This document shows positions 51,276-60,830 of a stretch of DNA of 64,000 nt, piece by piece (the stretch's first letter is position 1; each line of letters opens with the position of its first letter). Both the position numbers and the translations under genes were made by a program. Source of the DNA: Clostridia bacterium (GTDB taxonomy: Bacteria; Bacillota; Clostridia; Acetivibrionales; DSM-2933); the NCBI GenBank assembly GCA_026418275.1, contig JAOABQ010000051.1, positions 1 to 64,000 on the forward strand, written 5' to 3'. Under the pieces are notes generated by a model. That model was not told the origin of the DNA, searched no databases, and saw nothing but the letters and a program-made list of their open reading frames with translations.

Positions 51276-52584
51276 GAATGTTCAACCTACTTTTCCATTT
51301 AAGATAAATTGTATCAATTCCGATTGATATAAATATGAAAAATATGGGTAATAATTGACTTCTCATTCTAAATGCAAGTCCCATGTTACCCATTGTAATT
51401 GTATATATAAATATGAAAACAGACAGAATCATAAATAGAAGCACACAAAAATATTTATCTTTCTTATAAAAGAGTTTAACTCCTTTGAAAAAAAACAGGA
51501 CAAAAAGAATATCCCAAATAATGTTTTCAATAGCACTTAAAGAAATTAAATTTATACTAGAAATATGCCATGGAAATGGTGAAAAAATAAAATATACCAA
51601 AGCTACAGGGAAAAACTTAATCAGGCCTAAAGGAGTGTCCATAGAAACATTCAATAGTACCTCAGCACTACCTTTATAATTTACTTTCCTCATATTGTCA
51701 ATATATTCCAGATCAAACCGCTTAATAATATTCCAGCCAAGTACTCCCATTCCCGATTTATAGGTAATAAATCCTATTAAAAGGAGAGTAACCAGTACAA
51801 CAACTGTTTTCCATTTTAAAGAATACTTGCTTATACCTAAAAAATATACCAATACAAAAAAACCGAATATTATTCCCGCATAGTTCCTAGTAACTATTAA
51901 AAATGAAATATAAACAAAACATATAGATAATGTTTTTATATTTGGCCTGCTCCATAAATTAAGCATGTTTTTAATTATCGCTGAAACAAGGAATACAATA
52001 AGTGCTTCTTTTAAGTTCATAGTCTGCCAATAAACCAGCGAAGGGAAAAACAATGTCAAAAAGGTTGCTTTTTTTGCCGTTGGAACGCTAAATAATTTAT
52101 TTGTAAAAATATATATGTTTACACCTGCCAGTATTCCTAGAAAGCTGTTAAAAAGCTTTACAACGGTTGAATGAAACCCAAAAAGCTCATATGCTACAGC
52201 ATTATAAACATAATAAAAAAAGTGGGTTTTGGAACCTTTAAATATTAAATTCCCGCTGTTCCATTCGTTGATAATATTTCGCGCGCCTGCTTCGTATGTC
52301 CCGGCATCACTTGATATTTCCAGAGTAGGAAACAGCGACATTATAATTATAATTACAAAACGAATGGAAAAGGCAGTTAAACATACTGCCAAAACATAGT
52401 TGATGTCTTTTTTTTCAATGTTCTTATTTAAGTAAATAATTAATATTAATGAGACGCATAGAAACAAAGAAACCAGTTGAAAATATTCAAACCTAATAAA
52501 TACCGGCGCCACAAAGCAAAGTGCAGCGAATAATATTAGCATCCTGATATTGAATTTATTTATATAGCTAAACATTTTAGTCAT
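51253..52584 (-). CDS. Polytopic membrane protein, GT-C or polymerase-like, copy 1
   Basis: The 443-residue protein has about 11 membrane segments. SSDAGTYEAGARNIINEWNSG sits on the loop after the second or third helix, then FFPSLVYWQTMNLKEALIVFLVS. The early acidic DAG motif resembles the GT-C/ArnT-like fold (family 39), but length and topology would also suit a Wzy polymerase. It is a close paralogue of the next gene (52735-54057). ATG at 52584 has GGAGAA upstream, whereas an in-frame upstream extension is not hydrophobic or conserved. Confidence 0.75.
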   Translation of the reverse strand: MTKMFSYINKFNIRMLILFAALCFVAPVFIRFEYFQLVSLFLCVSLILIIYLNKNIEKKDINYVLAVCLTAFSIRFVIIIIMSLFPTLEISSDAGTYEAGARNIINEWNSGNLIFKGSKTHFFYYVYNAVAYELFGFHSTVVKLFNSFLGILAGVNIYIFTNKLFSVPTAKKATFLTLFFPSLVYWQTMNLKEALIVFLVSAIIKNMLNLWSRPNIKTLSICFVYISFLIVTRNYAGIIFGFFVLVYFLGISKYSLKWKTVVVLVTLLLIGFITYKSGMGVLGWNIIKRFDLEYIDNMRKVNYKGSAEVLLNVSMDTPLGLIKFFPVALVYFIFSPFPWHISSINLISLSAIENIIWDILFVLFFFKGVKLFYKKDKYFCVLLFMILSVFIFIYTITMGNMGLAFRMRSQLLPIFFIFISIGIDTIYLKWKSRLNIHGNYRNK

Positions 52585-52734
52585 TTTACTTCTCCAATAG
52601 CTAAGTATTCCGCTAGGCCATAGACATTTAACAAGTACTGTGAATATTCCCCGAAACAGCAAAAGAGTACTTAAGAGTTTTTGTTCCCAAATACTTTTTT
52701 CTCATGATGTTATCCCCAGTGCTTAATACGAAAT

Positions 52735-54057
52735 TTATTTAAATTTAGATTCTACCATACTTCTCCACTTATTGTTAATTGAAGCAGCAGCATATGAGGA
52801 AAATATGAGGAAAATCGGCAAAAGCTGCATTTTCATTCTGTATGCCAGTCCCATATTCCCCATTGTTGCAGAATATAAGAAAACGAATCCTGATAGTGAC
52901 AAAATTAAACAAAGCACTATTTTAGTATGTCTCTTAAGAGACATACTAAGACCTTTTACAAATAAACCAAATATCAAATACCATATTAGGTTTTCAAGAA
53001 TGCTGATAAATATGGCCATCGATCCATCTAAGTGCCATGGGAAAGGCGAAAACATGAAATATACAAAGCCTATTGGAAGAAACTTCAACAATCTTATAGG
53101 TGTATCTGACGGAATGTCCGCCAGTACTAAAGAGCCCCCGGTGTATGAAAGTGTTCTTATATGATTTAAAAAAGAAAGTGAATAAACCTTCAAAAGCTTT
53201 ATTCCAAATATCCCAATGCCCATTTTATAGGTTACTGCGCTAAATGCCAACAATGCAGATAATAGAATTATTAATTTGACCGGCTTTGAATAAGAACTCA
53301 CCAACAGGAAGTAGATACATACGACAAGTCCCATAAATATGCCTGCATAATTACGGGTTACAGTCAATAATAACACATATAAAATCGTTACAATAAAATA
53401 TTTAATACTACACTTGTCCTTCATAAAAATTATTCTTTTAATAATTTCAGTTAGCAGGAAAACGACCAGAGCTTCCTTAAGATTCGTGGTTTGCCAGAAG
53501 ATAAGTGAAGGGAAAAACACCGAAATAGCCATACCAATCTTTGCTGAAGGATTTCCGAACAGTTTTCTTATTGATAAGTATATGTTTATTCCAATAAGGA
53601 TTCCCAAAAAACTATTAAATATTTTTAACATAGATGGATAGTAACCAAATATATAAAACGAAATTGCATTCAAAAAGCTGTAAAAGAAATGACCGTCCTG
53701 CATTTTGAAAGCAAAATTTCCTCTATTCCATTCATCAATGATAAGCATTGCTCTCATTTCATACCTTCCAGCGTCACTATCCATCTCAAAAGCAGGAAAT
53801 ATTGAATATAATATAACAATCAACATTCTGACAGAAAATGCAACCAAGCTTACATATAAAATGAATTCATATTCCTTTTCAATTAAATTATTTTTTTTTA
53901 AGTATGCTTTAAGAAAAACAATTGAAACTATGAAAGCAATAATCCACAAGGAATATTCTACATTTATAAATGGAATAGCAATTGCAATTAAAAAGCAAAT
54001 TATTATTGCAAACGATAATAAGCATCTATTGGTTCTAATATTCAGTAGCAAATTCAA
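52735..54057 (-). CDS. Polytopic membrane protein, GT-C or polymerase-like, copy 2
   Basis: The 440-residue paralogue of the preceding entry shares SDAGRYEMRAMLIIDEWNRGNFAF, KIFNSFLGILIGINIY, FFPSLIFWQTTNLKEALVVFL, VTRNYAGI and FSPFPWHL with it, in the same order and topology. One of the two may polymerise the repeat and the other add a side sugar. A TTG start at 54057 follows GAGGTG by about seven bases. The tandem copies suggest a local duplication followed by divergence. Confidence 0.75.
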   Translation of the reverse strand: MNLLLNIRTNRCLLSFAIIICFLIAIAIPFINVEYSLWIIAFIVSIVFLKAYLKKNNLIEKEYEFILYVSLVAFSVRMLIVILYSIFPAFEMDSDAGRYEMRAMLIIDEWNRGNFAFKMQDGHFFYSFLNAISFYIFGYYPSMLKIFNSFLGILIGINIYLSIRKLFGNPSAKIGMAISVFFPSLIFWQTTNLKEALVVFLLTEIIKRIIFMKDKCSIKYFIVTILYVLLLTVTRNYAGIFMGLVVCIYFLLVSSYSKPVKLIILLSALLAFSAVTYKMGIGIFGIKLLKVYSLSFLNHIRTLSYTGGSLVLADIPSDTPIRLLKFLPIGFVYFMFSPFPWHLDGSMAIFISILENLIWYLIFGLFVKGLSMSLKRHTKIVLCLILSLSGFVFLYSATMGNMGLAYRMKMQLLPIFLIFSSYAAASINNKWRSMVESKFK

Positions 54058-54083
54058 AACTTATCACCTCAGTCTTTTTAGCT

Positions 54084-55214
54084 TTATAAGTTTATTGAAT
54101 AAATCTCTTTGACCTTTATTTCATACTCAATAATGTTAAAAGATTTGACATAATTATAAGCATTTTTTATAAACGAGTCAGCATTATAGAAGTTATTATG
54201 AAACTTTAGAATCTCCTCAGATAGTAATGCATCGTTTTCCTTCTCTATTGTTATACCGGTTTTATTGTTTATTAGAATCTCATTTAAGCCGTCAACATTG
54301 GTAGATAAAACTGGAATACCACATAGATATGCCTCTAAAACAACAATTCCAAAGCCTTCATATATTGATGACATAACAAACAAATTTGATCTTCTAAGGT
54401 ATTTGTAAGGGTTTTTCTGTACCCCCAACAAAAAAACATTGTCCTCTAACCCATTGGTCTTTATATATTCTTCTAATATGCTTTCGCATTTACCACTTCC
54501 TCCTATTATTATGCACTTTATATTCAGCATGTTTTTTTCTTTAATCAGTCTGTTAATGGCTTTTAACAATACAATCTGCCCTTTTTGGTATTCCATTGTA
54601 CCAATATTACAAACAACAAAACTGTTGCTGAACATTTTTTCATATTCATTCTGGCTAATTTCAACAGAAGCCTTTGAAGTTACTTCATCAAAATAAATTG
54701 CATTGTGTATTATATGAATTTTATTGGTATCAACCTTTTTCCCATTCTCTGCGGTAAAATTCTTTACCGCCTTTGATATGGCTATGACATTTGAATTTTT
54801 CTGGTTATTCAGATAGGTGTCAATTCTTTTTAGGCACCTGTATTTAAAATCATTGCTTAAATACCATCTATACGTATTATGTATAGTATTGACAACATTT
54901 TTGCAGCCGCAGATTTTTGCAGCAAACCGTCCGATAAAAGCAGCATGAGGCAGATGGGTGTGAATTACATCAAATTTGTTTTTCTTTATCAGAACAATCA
55001 GTTTGAAAAATGCTTTAAAGATTCCAAAGCCAGCAATGTCAAGTTTAGTCACTTTAATACCACTTTTTATGAAATCATCTTTTAAGAGACCTTCGGTTTT
55101 TAGAAATACAACCTGAACTTCATCTTTTTTCAACAATTGCTGATAACTCAGATTAAGTAAAAGCTTTTCTGCCCCCCCAACATTCAAACCTGTAATTATA
55201 TGAAGAATCCTCAT
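54084..55214 (-). CDS. Glycosyltransferase family 4 (GT-B)
   Basis: The 376-residue enzyme starts MRILHIITGLNVGGAEKLLLNLSYQQL, the typical GT4 acceptor-side motif, with FDVIHTHLPHAAFIGRFAAKI, and a donor domain with VCNIGTMEYQKGQIVLLKAI and LFVMSSIYEGFGIVVLEAYLCGIPVLSTNVDGLNEI. GGGGG precedes the ATG at 55214 by eight bases. Its upstream neighbour is a region of small broken ORFs. Acceptor unknown. Confidence 0.86.
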   Translation of the reverse strand: MRILHIITGLNVGGAEKLLLNLSYQQLLKKDEVQVVFLKTEGLLKDDFIKSGIKVTKLDIAGFGIFKAFFKLIVLIKKNKFDVIHTHLPHAAFIGRFAAKICGCKNVVNTIHNTYRWYLSNDFKYRCLKRIDTYLNNQKNSNVIAISKAVKNFTAENGKKVDTNKIHIIHNAIYFDEVTSKASVEISQNEYEKMFSNSFVVCNIGTMEYQKGQIVLLKAINRLIKEKNMLNIKCIIIGGSGKCESILEEYIKTNGLEDNVFLLGVQKNPYKYLRRSNLFVMSSIYEGFGIVVLEAYLCGIPVLSTNVDGLNEILINNKTGITIEKENDALLSEEILKFHNNFYNADSFIKNAYNYVKSFNIIEYEIKVKEIYSINL

Positions 55215-55436
55215 CAATTTTTCCCCCATTGTATAATACTTCGGAATGTTTTTGCTTCGATTTTTCCATAACAACTATAATGCTATGGCAAATTGCACCT
55301 TTATCATTAAGTCTCTTCAAATAATCAATATTCATATAAATTATTCATTGACTCACTTTTTCGTTTATAAAGCAATTTATGAATAATCTCTTTTGGCACA
55401 AACATTTTCGTAACCTCTAAAATATCAATGATTCTC
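55215..55436 (-). pseudogene. Gene remnant or small ORFs between the C-methyltransferase and a GT4 gene
   Basis: The 222-bp gap has GAGG eight bases before an ATG at 55405 that encodes 26 residues (MFVPKEIIHKLLYKRKSESM...) to 55325. A second frame overlaps it from 55335 and continues DYLKRLNDKGAICHSIIVVM. Joined by a one-base shift the two give about 65 residues of protein-like sequence. This looks like an eroded gene, but I cannot name the family. Confidence 0.35.
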
Positions 55437-56537
55437 CTAGAATTTGAGAATATAAGGTTTATCGTCCAAACATAAGATATCCCCGGTAAATTTATACTTA
55501 TTTCGCAGCAGGTTAACAATCTCGTCCTGATATGATATGGCAAAAATAATTATTAGCTCATTTTCGTTGACATTTTTATCATTAGGCTCTGTAATCGGCA
55601 CTAATGTATTAATAATATATTTACCTTTTTTATTAACATCCGAGTCAAAAATATATTTCAGATTTATACACTCATGTAAGCTTGTCATAATAGCCTGGGC
55701 TTTTGCTCCCCCACCCCAGGCAGAAATTGTTTTGTACTCAAAGGAGGCTTTTTTTAGAAAAACATTATCATCTTTTCTCCTTTTAGCAAGTGAGAATAAA
55801 TGGATTTTTTTCCTTACATACATTATTAAATAATTCGAGTTAAAACATTCGCTTATAGAGATTATTTCAAAGTTCGCTTTTTGCGCAAGATTTCCTAAGC
55901 TTAGAGGTGTAAAGTAGTTAACATGATCAGAAAACAAATCAAAATATCTTCCTTTGATCAGCATGCCCTGCGCATTTGGAACTTCAATTAACCCTACAGC
56001 ATTATCATTTAATACATCGTTTATTGAACACAAGAACTCATATGGATTGGTTATGTGTTCAAATACCTGCCTGACAGCAAACGCATCGAAATTCCTACCA
56101 ATATCAAGGTCGTTTGTGAAATAATCATTTATAACATTTAGTCCTTTTTTTAAGCACTCCTTGTAAAATTCGTTTGATGGCTCAATTCCTAATGAATTTT
56201 TAAAATACTTTTTGGAGTGATATAAAAAAGACCCTTCTCCGCAACCTATTTCAATAAAGTTTTCATTATTTGAACATAAGGCTGATAACTCTTTTAATTC
56301 CAGCTTAATCTGCTTTATCATCGCTGGTGAATGGTTAACATTAATGCAAAAATCCTTATAATATCTTTCAGAATTTATATACGGTATTTGTATATGCCCG
56401 CATATTTCGCAATTAAACAAACTTATATCTACACCCTCAGAAAAAGTAGAGGAGTTGTATAATTTAGACACTTCAATAGCCATATTATTAAATGTTTCTA
56501 CCAGTTTTGTTTTATTGCCGCATACTCTGCATTCCAT
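55437..56537 (-). CDS. Sugar C-methyltransferase-like protein with N-terminal zinc domain
   Basis: This 366-residue protein has three parts typical of the NovU/TylCIII-like C-methyltransferases: an N-terminal zinc domain (CRVCGN... LFNCEICGHIQIPY), a SAM domain (NFIEIGCGEGSFLYHSKKYF, AFAVRQVFEHITNPYEFL), and a C-terminal domain with ISAWGGGAKAQAIM. Such enzymes methylate a keto-sugar carbon, consistent with the dTDP- or CDP-keto-sugars made here. A GGGGGG box precedes the ATG by a few bases. Confidence 0.82.
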   Translation of the reverse strand: MECRVCGNKTKLVETFNNMAIEVSKLYNSSTFSEGVDISLFNCEICGHIQIPYINSERYYKDFCINVNHSPAMIKQIKLELKELSALCSNNENFIEIGCGEGSFLYHSKKYFKNSLGIEPSNEFYKECLKKGLNVINDYFTNDLDIGRNFDAFAVRQVFEHITNPYEFLCSINDVLNDNAVGLIEVPNAQGMLIKGRYFDLFSDHVNYFTPLSLGNLAQKANFEIISISECFNSNYLIMYVRKKIHLFSLAKRRKDDNVFLKKASFEYKTISAWGGGAKAQAIMTSLHECINLKYIFDSDVNKKGKYIINTLVPITEPNDKNVNENELIIIFAISYQDEIVNLLRNKYKFTGDILCLDDKPYILKF

Positions 56538-56569
56538 AAAATCCCCCCATACTGAAAACCAGGTGTAGT

Positions 56570-57634
56570 CTAAGTCTTATACCTTACAAACCTGAGAAGC
56601 CTCTTCATTAACAATGTTAGCGGCAGCCTGGAAATGAAAAATAGAATTATTCCTGAAAGCCATATTGATATTCTGGAACGGGTGGCAATCTTTCTAGGTT
56701 TTGAAATAATTGCTATTTTAAATAGTGAAAATGATAAAGCTCCTTTTGTTAAAATCTTAGCTTCACTTTTATTGCCTATTATCAAATGCTTAAAAGCTCT
56801 TGAATAGTTGTCTGTCATTTCAATAAAGTATAAATGTTCCATATCTGTTGAATCTATATGTTTTCTAACAGATTCTTTGGACATGTAATACTCAATCAAG
56901 GTAAATAAATCCGCCCGTTTTACCTTTAAATACCTGTCTCTTGCTCCCCACTGAAAGCTGCTTAACCTGTTCCTTATCAATGCTTCGGGAAGAATTCCTA
57001 TATTATGACGTTCCAATATCTTTAACCATACAGCCAAATCTGAAGCTACTCCCCATGTAACGCCATCCCATCTTTTGATGTAATTTTTATAGATATCAGT
57101 ACGAACCATGGCCGATGGACAGGAAAGGAAATTCAAATTTCTAATAACCTGCTTGAAAACATCCATAAAACTGTAGGTAGTATTCCACCCATGCTCTCCC
57201 GCAAACATCTCAGGTAAAGGTGCTATGCCCAAGTCTTTGTCGTTTTCATCTATCATACGCCTCATAGTAAATACTGCACCTGCATCAGAATGCTCCTGCA
57301 AAAACCGGACTTCCTTTTCAACAATTTGTGGTTCGTAAATATCATCCGAATGGTATATGGCAGTTAAATCACCTTTTGCGATGTTAAAACACATTTCAAA
57401 GTTTGCTTCTCCACCTATATTTTGTTCGTGTACAATTATGGAAAACCTTTCATCCTTAAATTGTCTAGCTATTTCTACTGTTTTATCGGTTGAAGCATTA
57501 TCAACAAGTATAATTTCTATTATATTTTTATATGTTTGGCGAAAAATGGACTCCAGCGTTTTTCTAATAGTCCTTGCAGAATTAAATGACGGAATACAAA
57601 TACTGACCGTATATTCATCCATTCTATTATCCAT
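56570..57634 (-). CDS. Glycosyltransferase family 2 (GT-A)
   Basis: The 354-residue inverting GT-A enzyme has VSICIPSFNSARTIRKTLESIFRQTYKNIIEIILVDNASTDKTVEIA and GDLTAIYHSDDIYEP, where HSDD is the nucleotide-metal motif in place of DxD. ATG at 57634 overlaps the previous stop by 8 bp; a second ATG at 57622 is close. A hydrophobic segment near the C-terminus may tether it to the membrane. Confidence 0.85.
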   Translation of the reverse strand: MDNRMDEYTVSICIPSFNSARTIRKTLESIFRQTYKNIIEIILVDNASTDKTVEIARQFKDERFSIIVHEQNIGGEANFEMCFNIAKGDLTAIYHSDDIYEPQIVEKEVRFLQEHSDAGAVFTMRRMIDENDKDLGIAPLPEMFAGEHGWNTTYSFMDVFKQVIRNLNFLSCPSAMVRTDIYKNYIKRWDGVTWGVASDLAVWLKILERHNIGILPEALIRNRLSSFQWGARDRYLKVKRADLFTLIEYYMSKESVRKHIDSTDMEHLYFIEMTDNYSRAFKHLIIGNKSEAKILTKGALSFSLFKIAIISKPRKIATRSRISIWLSGIILFFISRLPLTLLMKRLLRFVRYKT

Positions 57635-58688
57635 TTACAACACCCTTTTCTAACATATTGCTTACTATTAATTCTGCATATTTTTCCGCTTTGAATTTAT
57701 CAAATTTACTAGAGTGGACAAAAGATTTAATATTATTCAGGTATTGCCTGTAGGTATCATCAGGCATATTTTTCAAAAAGCTATACATCTCATTGTAGTC
57801 TGAGAAATTCTTCATATCTATAAAAGTATTTCCGGGTATAACATCATATATATTTGGAGCACCCATGTATACAGGAACACACCCTGCAAAGAAACAATCG
57901 AATATTTTCTCTGTTATATAGCCGTTTATGCCCTTTGCATTTTCAAAACAGATAGAAAACTTATACTTCCGGAGAACCTCATTTTTATTACTGACAAGTC
58001 CCCTATATGATGGGTAGTAATCGGCAAACAGCCTCTTGATACACCTAACCCTGTTTAAAGCCCTGATAGCCTTCGGTCCTCTGAAAGTGTATTCGTCCCA
58101 GCCAGTCCCGTACAGGTCAAAATCCTGCGGATGGTTCTCTTCAAACCACCGGATCACCCTTACCCTCTCTGAGTATAACTCGTATGCTTTTTTACTGGTC
58201 TTATTTCCTGCAATAATTGTACACAATTTTCCGTTTTCTTCCAGATTGATGTTTATATTCTCAGGAACCTTGTTAGGCCAATAATATTTTATATATTTAT
58301 TATTATCCACCAAATCTTCATTCCATGTGAATACTTTCTTAAAAATATCATGTCTGTCTTTATTCCAATTATTTGGTATAATCAGCTCTGATTCAATTAT
58401 GATCAGGTATAAATCAGCCTTTTTCTGCTTTATAATCTTCATTATGCGACTGTTCTTTTTAGATATGTCCAGAATATGAATGTCAAAGCAAATTACCTTA
58501 TCATACTCCGCTAAAGGCTTCATGTCAAGCGAGTCAAAGCCTATGCCCCGCTTATTGAATTCGTTTTTAATACAGACAAATGGGTATTCCAAATTTTGCC
58601 CTATGCTGTGTGAATTAGGATTAAAAATTAAATTTTTATAATTTATTCTATCATAAGATGTGACAAATCCAATCTGCACATTTTTCAT
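57627..58688 (-). CDS. Glycosyltransferase family 10 (fucosyltransferase-like)
   Basis: The 353-residue protein has the GT10 signature: FSICFENAKGINGYITEKIFDCFFAGCVPVYMGAPNIYDVIPGNTFIDMKNF. GT10 enzymes transfer 6-deoxyhexoses such as fucose from GDP; here the donor could instead be one of the 6-deoxy sugars made in the cluster. Only a GTGGAAGG box is seen just before the ATG. It lies 14 bp after the SAM methyltransferase gene. Confidence 0.85.
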   Translation of the reverse strand: MKNVQIGFVTSYDRINYKNLIFNPNSHSIGQNLEYPFVCIKNEFNKRGIGFDSLDMKPLAEYDKVICFDIHILDISKKNSRIMKIIKQKKADLYLIIIESELIIPNNWNKDRHDIFKKVFTWNEDLVDNNKYIKYYWPNKVPENININLEENGKLCTIIAGNKTSKKAYELYSERVRVIRWFEENHPQDFDLYGTGWDEYTFRGPKAIRALNRVRCIKRLFADYYPSYRGLVSNKNEVLRKYKFSICFENAKGINGYITEKIFDCFFAGCVPVYMGAPNIYDVIPGNTFIDMKNFSDYNEMYSFLKNMPDDTYRQYLNNIKSFVHSSKFDKFKAEKYAELIVSNMLEKGVVNG

Positions 58689-58702
58689 CCTTCCACTATA
58701 TA

Positions 58703-59428
58703 TTAAAAACCAAGTACTTTTTTGATAAGTTTTCTTAATGGTTTTGGCAAAGCTAATACTAATTTCTTTGTGGTTTCATTTTTTATTATATTTGTCATAA
58801 AACCTACTTTTGCTGATAGGATTAGTCTGTTTCTTATTCTGTCATATATGGAGTTTTTCTCTACTTTCTGAGCATACAGTATTGATTCTGTTAGCCCAAT
58901 GTTCTTGAAGTGTTTTGATTTGATTATATATTCCTTTACAAACCTTGTTACGCCAAAGTTATAATAATCATGAAAAGCCATGATGCCGCCGTTTATAACT
59001 TTCGGAAACCACAGGCTGAAATCCAGCTTGACACATTCATACTCATGGAGTCCATCAATAAAAATAAATTCAATGGGGTGGTTAAAATCTTTTGCTGCAT
59101 CTTCCGAAGTCTTTACAATAGGTGTTATGATATCATCTACTTTAGCATACGATATGTTATTTTTAAATTCTGCAAATGTGCCGCTAAATTTTTCCCCTTC
59201 TACATAAAGTGTTCCAATATGGGGATCTATTGCGAAAATATCAACATTTTTGCCTTCTTTTGACCCATGTCCAATCCAAATTGTAGATTTTCCCTTCCAT
59301 GAGCCTATTTCAACTATCTTGCCTCTGCCCTGACAGTTTTTTGCCAGGTTATAAAGGAGCATACCCTCTCTGTCCTTAAGCCACCCCTCAACCTTCTCTA
59401 TAATAACCTTAATCTCTTCGACTTTCAT
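58703..59428 (-). CDS. Class I SAM methyltransferase (Methyltransf_24/CmcI type)
   Basis: The 241-residue protein has GKIVEIGSWKGKSTIWIGHG, IFAIDPHIGT and FIFIDGLHEYECVKLDFSLWFPKVINGGIMAFHDYYNF, which fits the Methyltransf_24/CmcI-type class with a metal or SAM site HDYY. It probably methylates a sugar oxygen. GGAGG lies seven bases before the ATG. Confidence 0.8.
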   Translation of the reverse strand: MKVEEIKVIIEKVEGWLKDREGMLLYNLAKNCQGRGKIVEIGSWKGKSTIWIGHGSKEGKNVDIFAIDPHIGTLYVEGEKFSGTFAEFKNNISYAKVDDIITPIVKTSEDAAKDFNHPIEFIFIDGLHEYECVKLDFSLWFPKVINGGIMAFHDYYNFGVTRFVKEYIIKSKHFKNIGLTESILYAQKVEKNSIYDRIRNRLILSAKVGFMTNIIKNETTKKLVLALPKPLRKLIKKVLGF

Positions 59429-59462
59429 TAGTATTCCTCCATTTATTAAGATAAACCTTAAA

Positions 59463-60338
59463 CTATATTACTTTTTTCAGCTTGAAAATATATTCTTCCA
59501 AAGCTAAATTCCATTCGGGAAGTAGTCCAAACCCACTGGCAGACAAACTGTAGTTCTTTAAAATCTCACAATCAGGAACAGGGGCTTTTCTTACAAAATG
59601 CTCCGAGGTGACTCCATCAACCTTAATGTGAAGACCAAAACAATCAATTATCTTCTTTACATAACCATATCTGGTGCAATGGCTGCTGTTTGTAATATGG
59701 TAGCATCCGTACAAGTCAGTAGTTATAAGCTCAGCGATTTTATTTGCCAAGTGCAGTGTATATGTTGGACAACCGTATTTGTCCAATGCACTTTGCATCT
59801 TACCGTTTTTTAATGCCTCAATGTACCTGTTGTAAACAAAATTCTTCTTATGTGATAAATTACCCCCGAACAGCCATCCCGGACGTACAATAAAATACTT
59901 TTCGCAGTATTCCCGCACCATTTCCTCTCCCAAATATTTCGATTTGGCATACTCAGTCTTCAATACAACCTCATCTGTTTCGGCATATTCCCTGAGCTGA
60001 TCTCCAAATAGTCCACAGGAGCTTATATATACAAGCTTCGAATTATATTTATCACAATATAATGAAATGTTTTCGGTGCCGTATGTGTTTACTCTGAAAG
60101 CTTCCTCAGGCTTTTCCTCACAAAGATCCACATTAGTCATTGCGGCAGTATGGATAACAAAATCAGGTCTTACTTGGGCAAATAGTTGTTCAACATTTTC
60201 TCTATCCGTTATATCAAGCTGCTTCCTATCAAAACCAACGACCTCAATTTCTTTCATTTTATCGTTTGACATGAATACGCTTAATAAATCGGTTGCAAGC
60301 ATCCCGCATGCCCCGGTAATCAGCATCCTTGCTTTCAT
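59463..60338 (-). CDS. RmlD-like NDP-4-keto-6-deoxyhexose reductase
   Basis: The 291-residue SDR enzyme has LITGACGMLATDLLSVF, LDITDRENVEQLFAQVRPDFVIHTAAMTNVDLCEEKPEEAFRVN, catalytic YAKSK and FIVRPGWLFGG, all typical of the RmlD superfamily. It reduces a 4-keto-6-deoxy sugar. Near rfbF/rfbG and an RmlC-like gene it likely acts on CDP-linked sugar, though dTDP is possible. Its ATG at 60338 overlaps the RmlC-like stop as ATGA. Confidence 0.85.
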   Translation of the reverse strand: MKARMLITGACGMLATDLLSVFMSNDKMKEIEVVGFDRKQLDITDRENVEQLFAQVRPDFVIHTAAMTNVDLCEEKPEEAFRVNTYGTENISLYCDKYNSKLVYISSCGLFGDQLREYAETDEVVLKTEYAKSKYLGEEMVREYCEKYFIVRPGWLFGGNLSHKKNFVYNRYIEALKNGKMQSALDKYGCPTYTLHLANKIAELITTDLYGCYHITNSSHCTRYGYVKKIIDCFGLHIKVDGVTSEHFVRKAPVPDCEILKNYSLSASGFGLLPEWNLALEEYIFKLKKVI

Positions 60339-60787
60339 CTGTCTTTTATCTCCCAACTGAAATTAATAATTCTGTTATTGTGCGGATCCATTCTTTGCAT
60401 TTTGTCTTCCGAATGCACTACTGTAATAAGGTCGGCAACAATTGCCATCTCGGTTCCAATCCCCTGGAAGCCGTTCCAAACACCTCTGGGTATCTGAACC
60501 AGGCAATAATTATAATCCCCTAGATAAATTTCCTGCAGTTCACCGTACGTACTCGAATTTTCCCGGTCGTCATACAGTACAAGCCTTATCATACCCTTAA
60601 TAACCGAATAGTTAAGGATTGCATTTTCATGCAGATGCCACCCTTTTACAACACCCGGGTATACAGTCGAGAAATAAATTTCTCCAAACCCTTTAAATTC
60701 TGGATCACTGCTTTCCTGCATCTTCATTATAAAGCCTCTATCATCAGGTATCCGTTTTAAAGGTTTGACTATAACACCTTCTATCAT
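60335..60787 (-). CDS. RmlC-like NDP-4-keto-6-deoxyhexose epimerase
   Basis: This 150-residue cupin has RIPDDRGFIMKMQESSDPEFKGFGEIYFSTVYPGVVKGWHLHEN, with the conserved Arg and the catalytic His in WHLH, and IPRGVWNGFQGIG, matching the RmlC family. It is shorter than RmlC of about 180 residues, as in the 3- or 5-epimerase subgroup. It likely epimerises the CDP-4-keto-6-deoxy sugar. GGAGGTG precedes the ATG by seven bases. Confidence 0.82.
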   Translation of the reverse strand: MIEGVIVKPLKRIPDDRGFIMKMQESSDPEFKGFGEIYFSTVYPGVVKGWHLHENAILNYSVIKGMIRLVLYDDRENSSTYGELQEIYLGDYNYCLVQIPRGVWNGFQGIGTEMAIVADLITVVHSEDKMQRMDPHNNRIINFSWEIKDR

Positions 60788-60830
60788 TTATACACCTCCA
60801 GAATAATAGGTTTGTATATATTGAAACATT

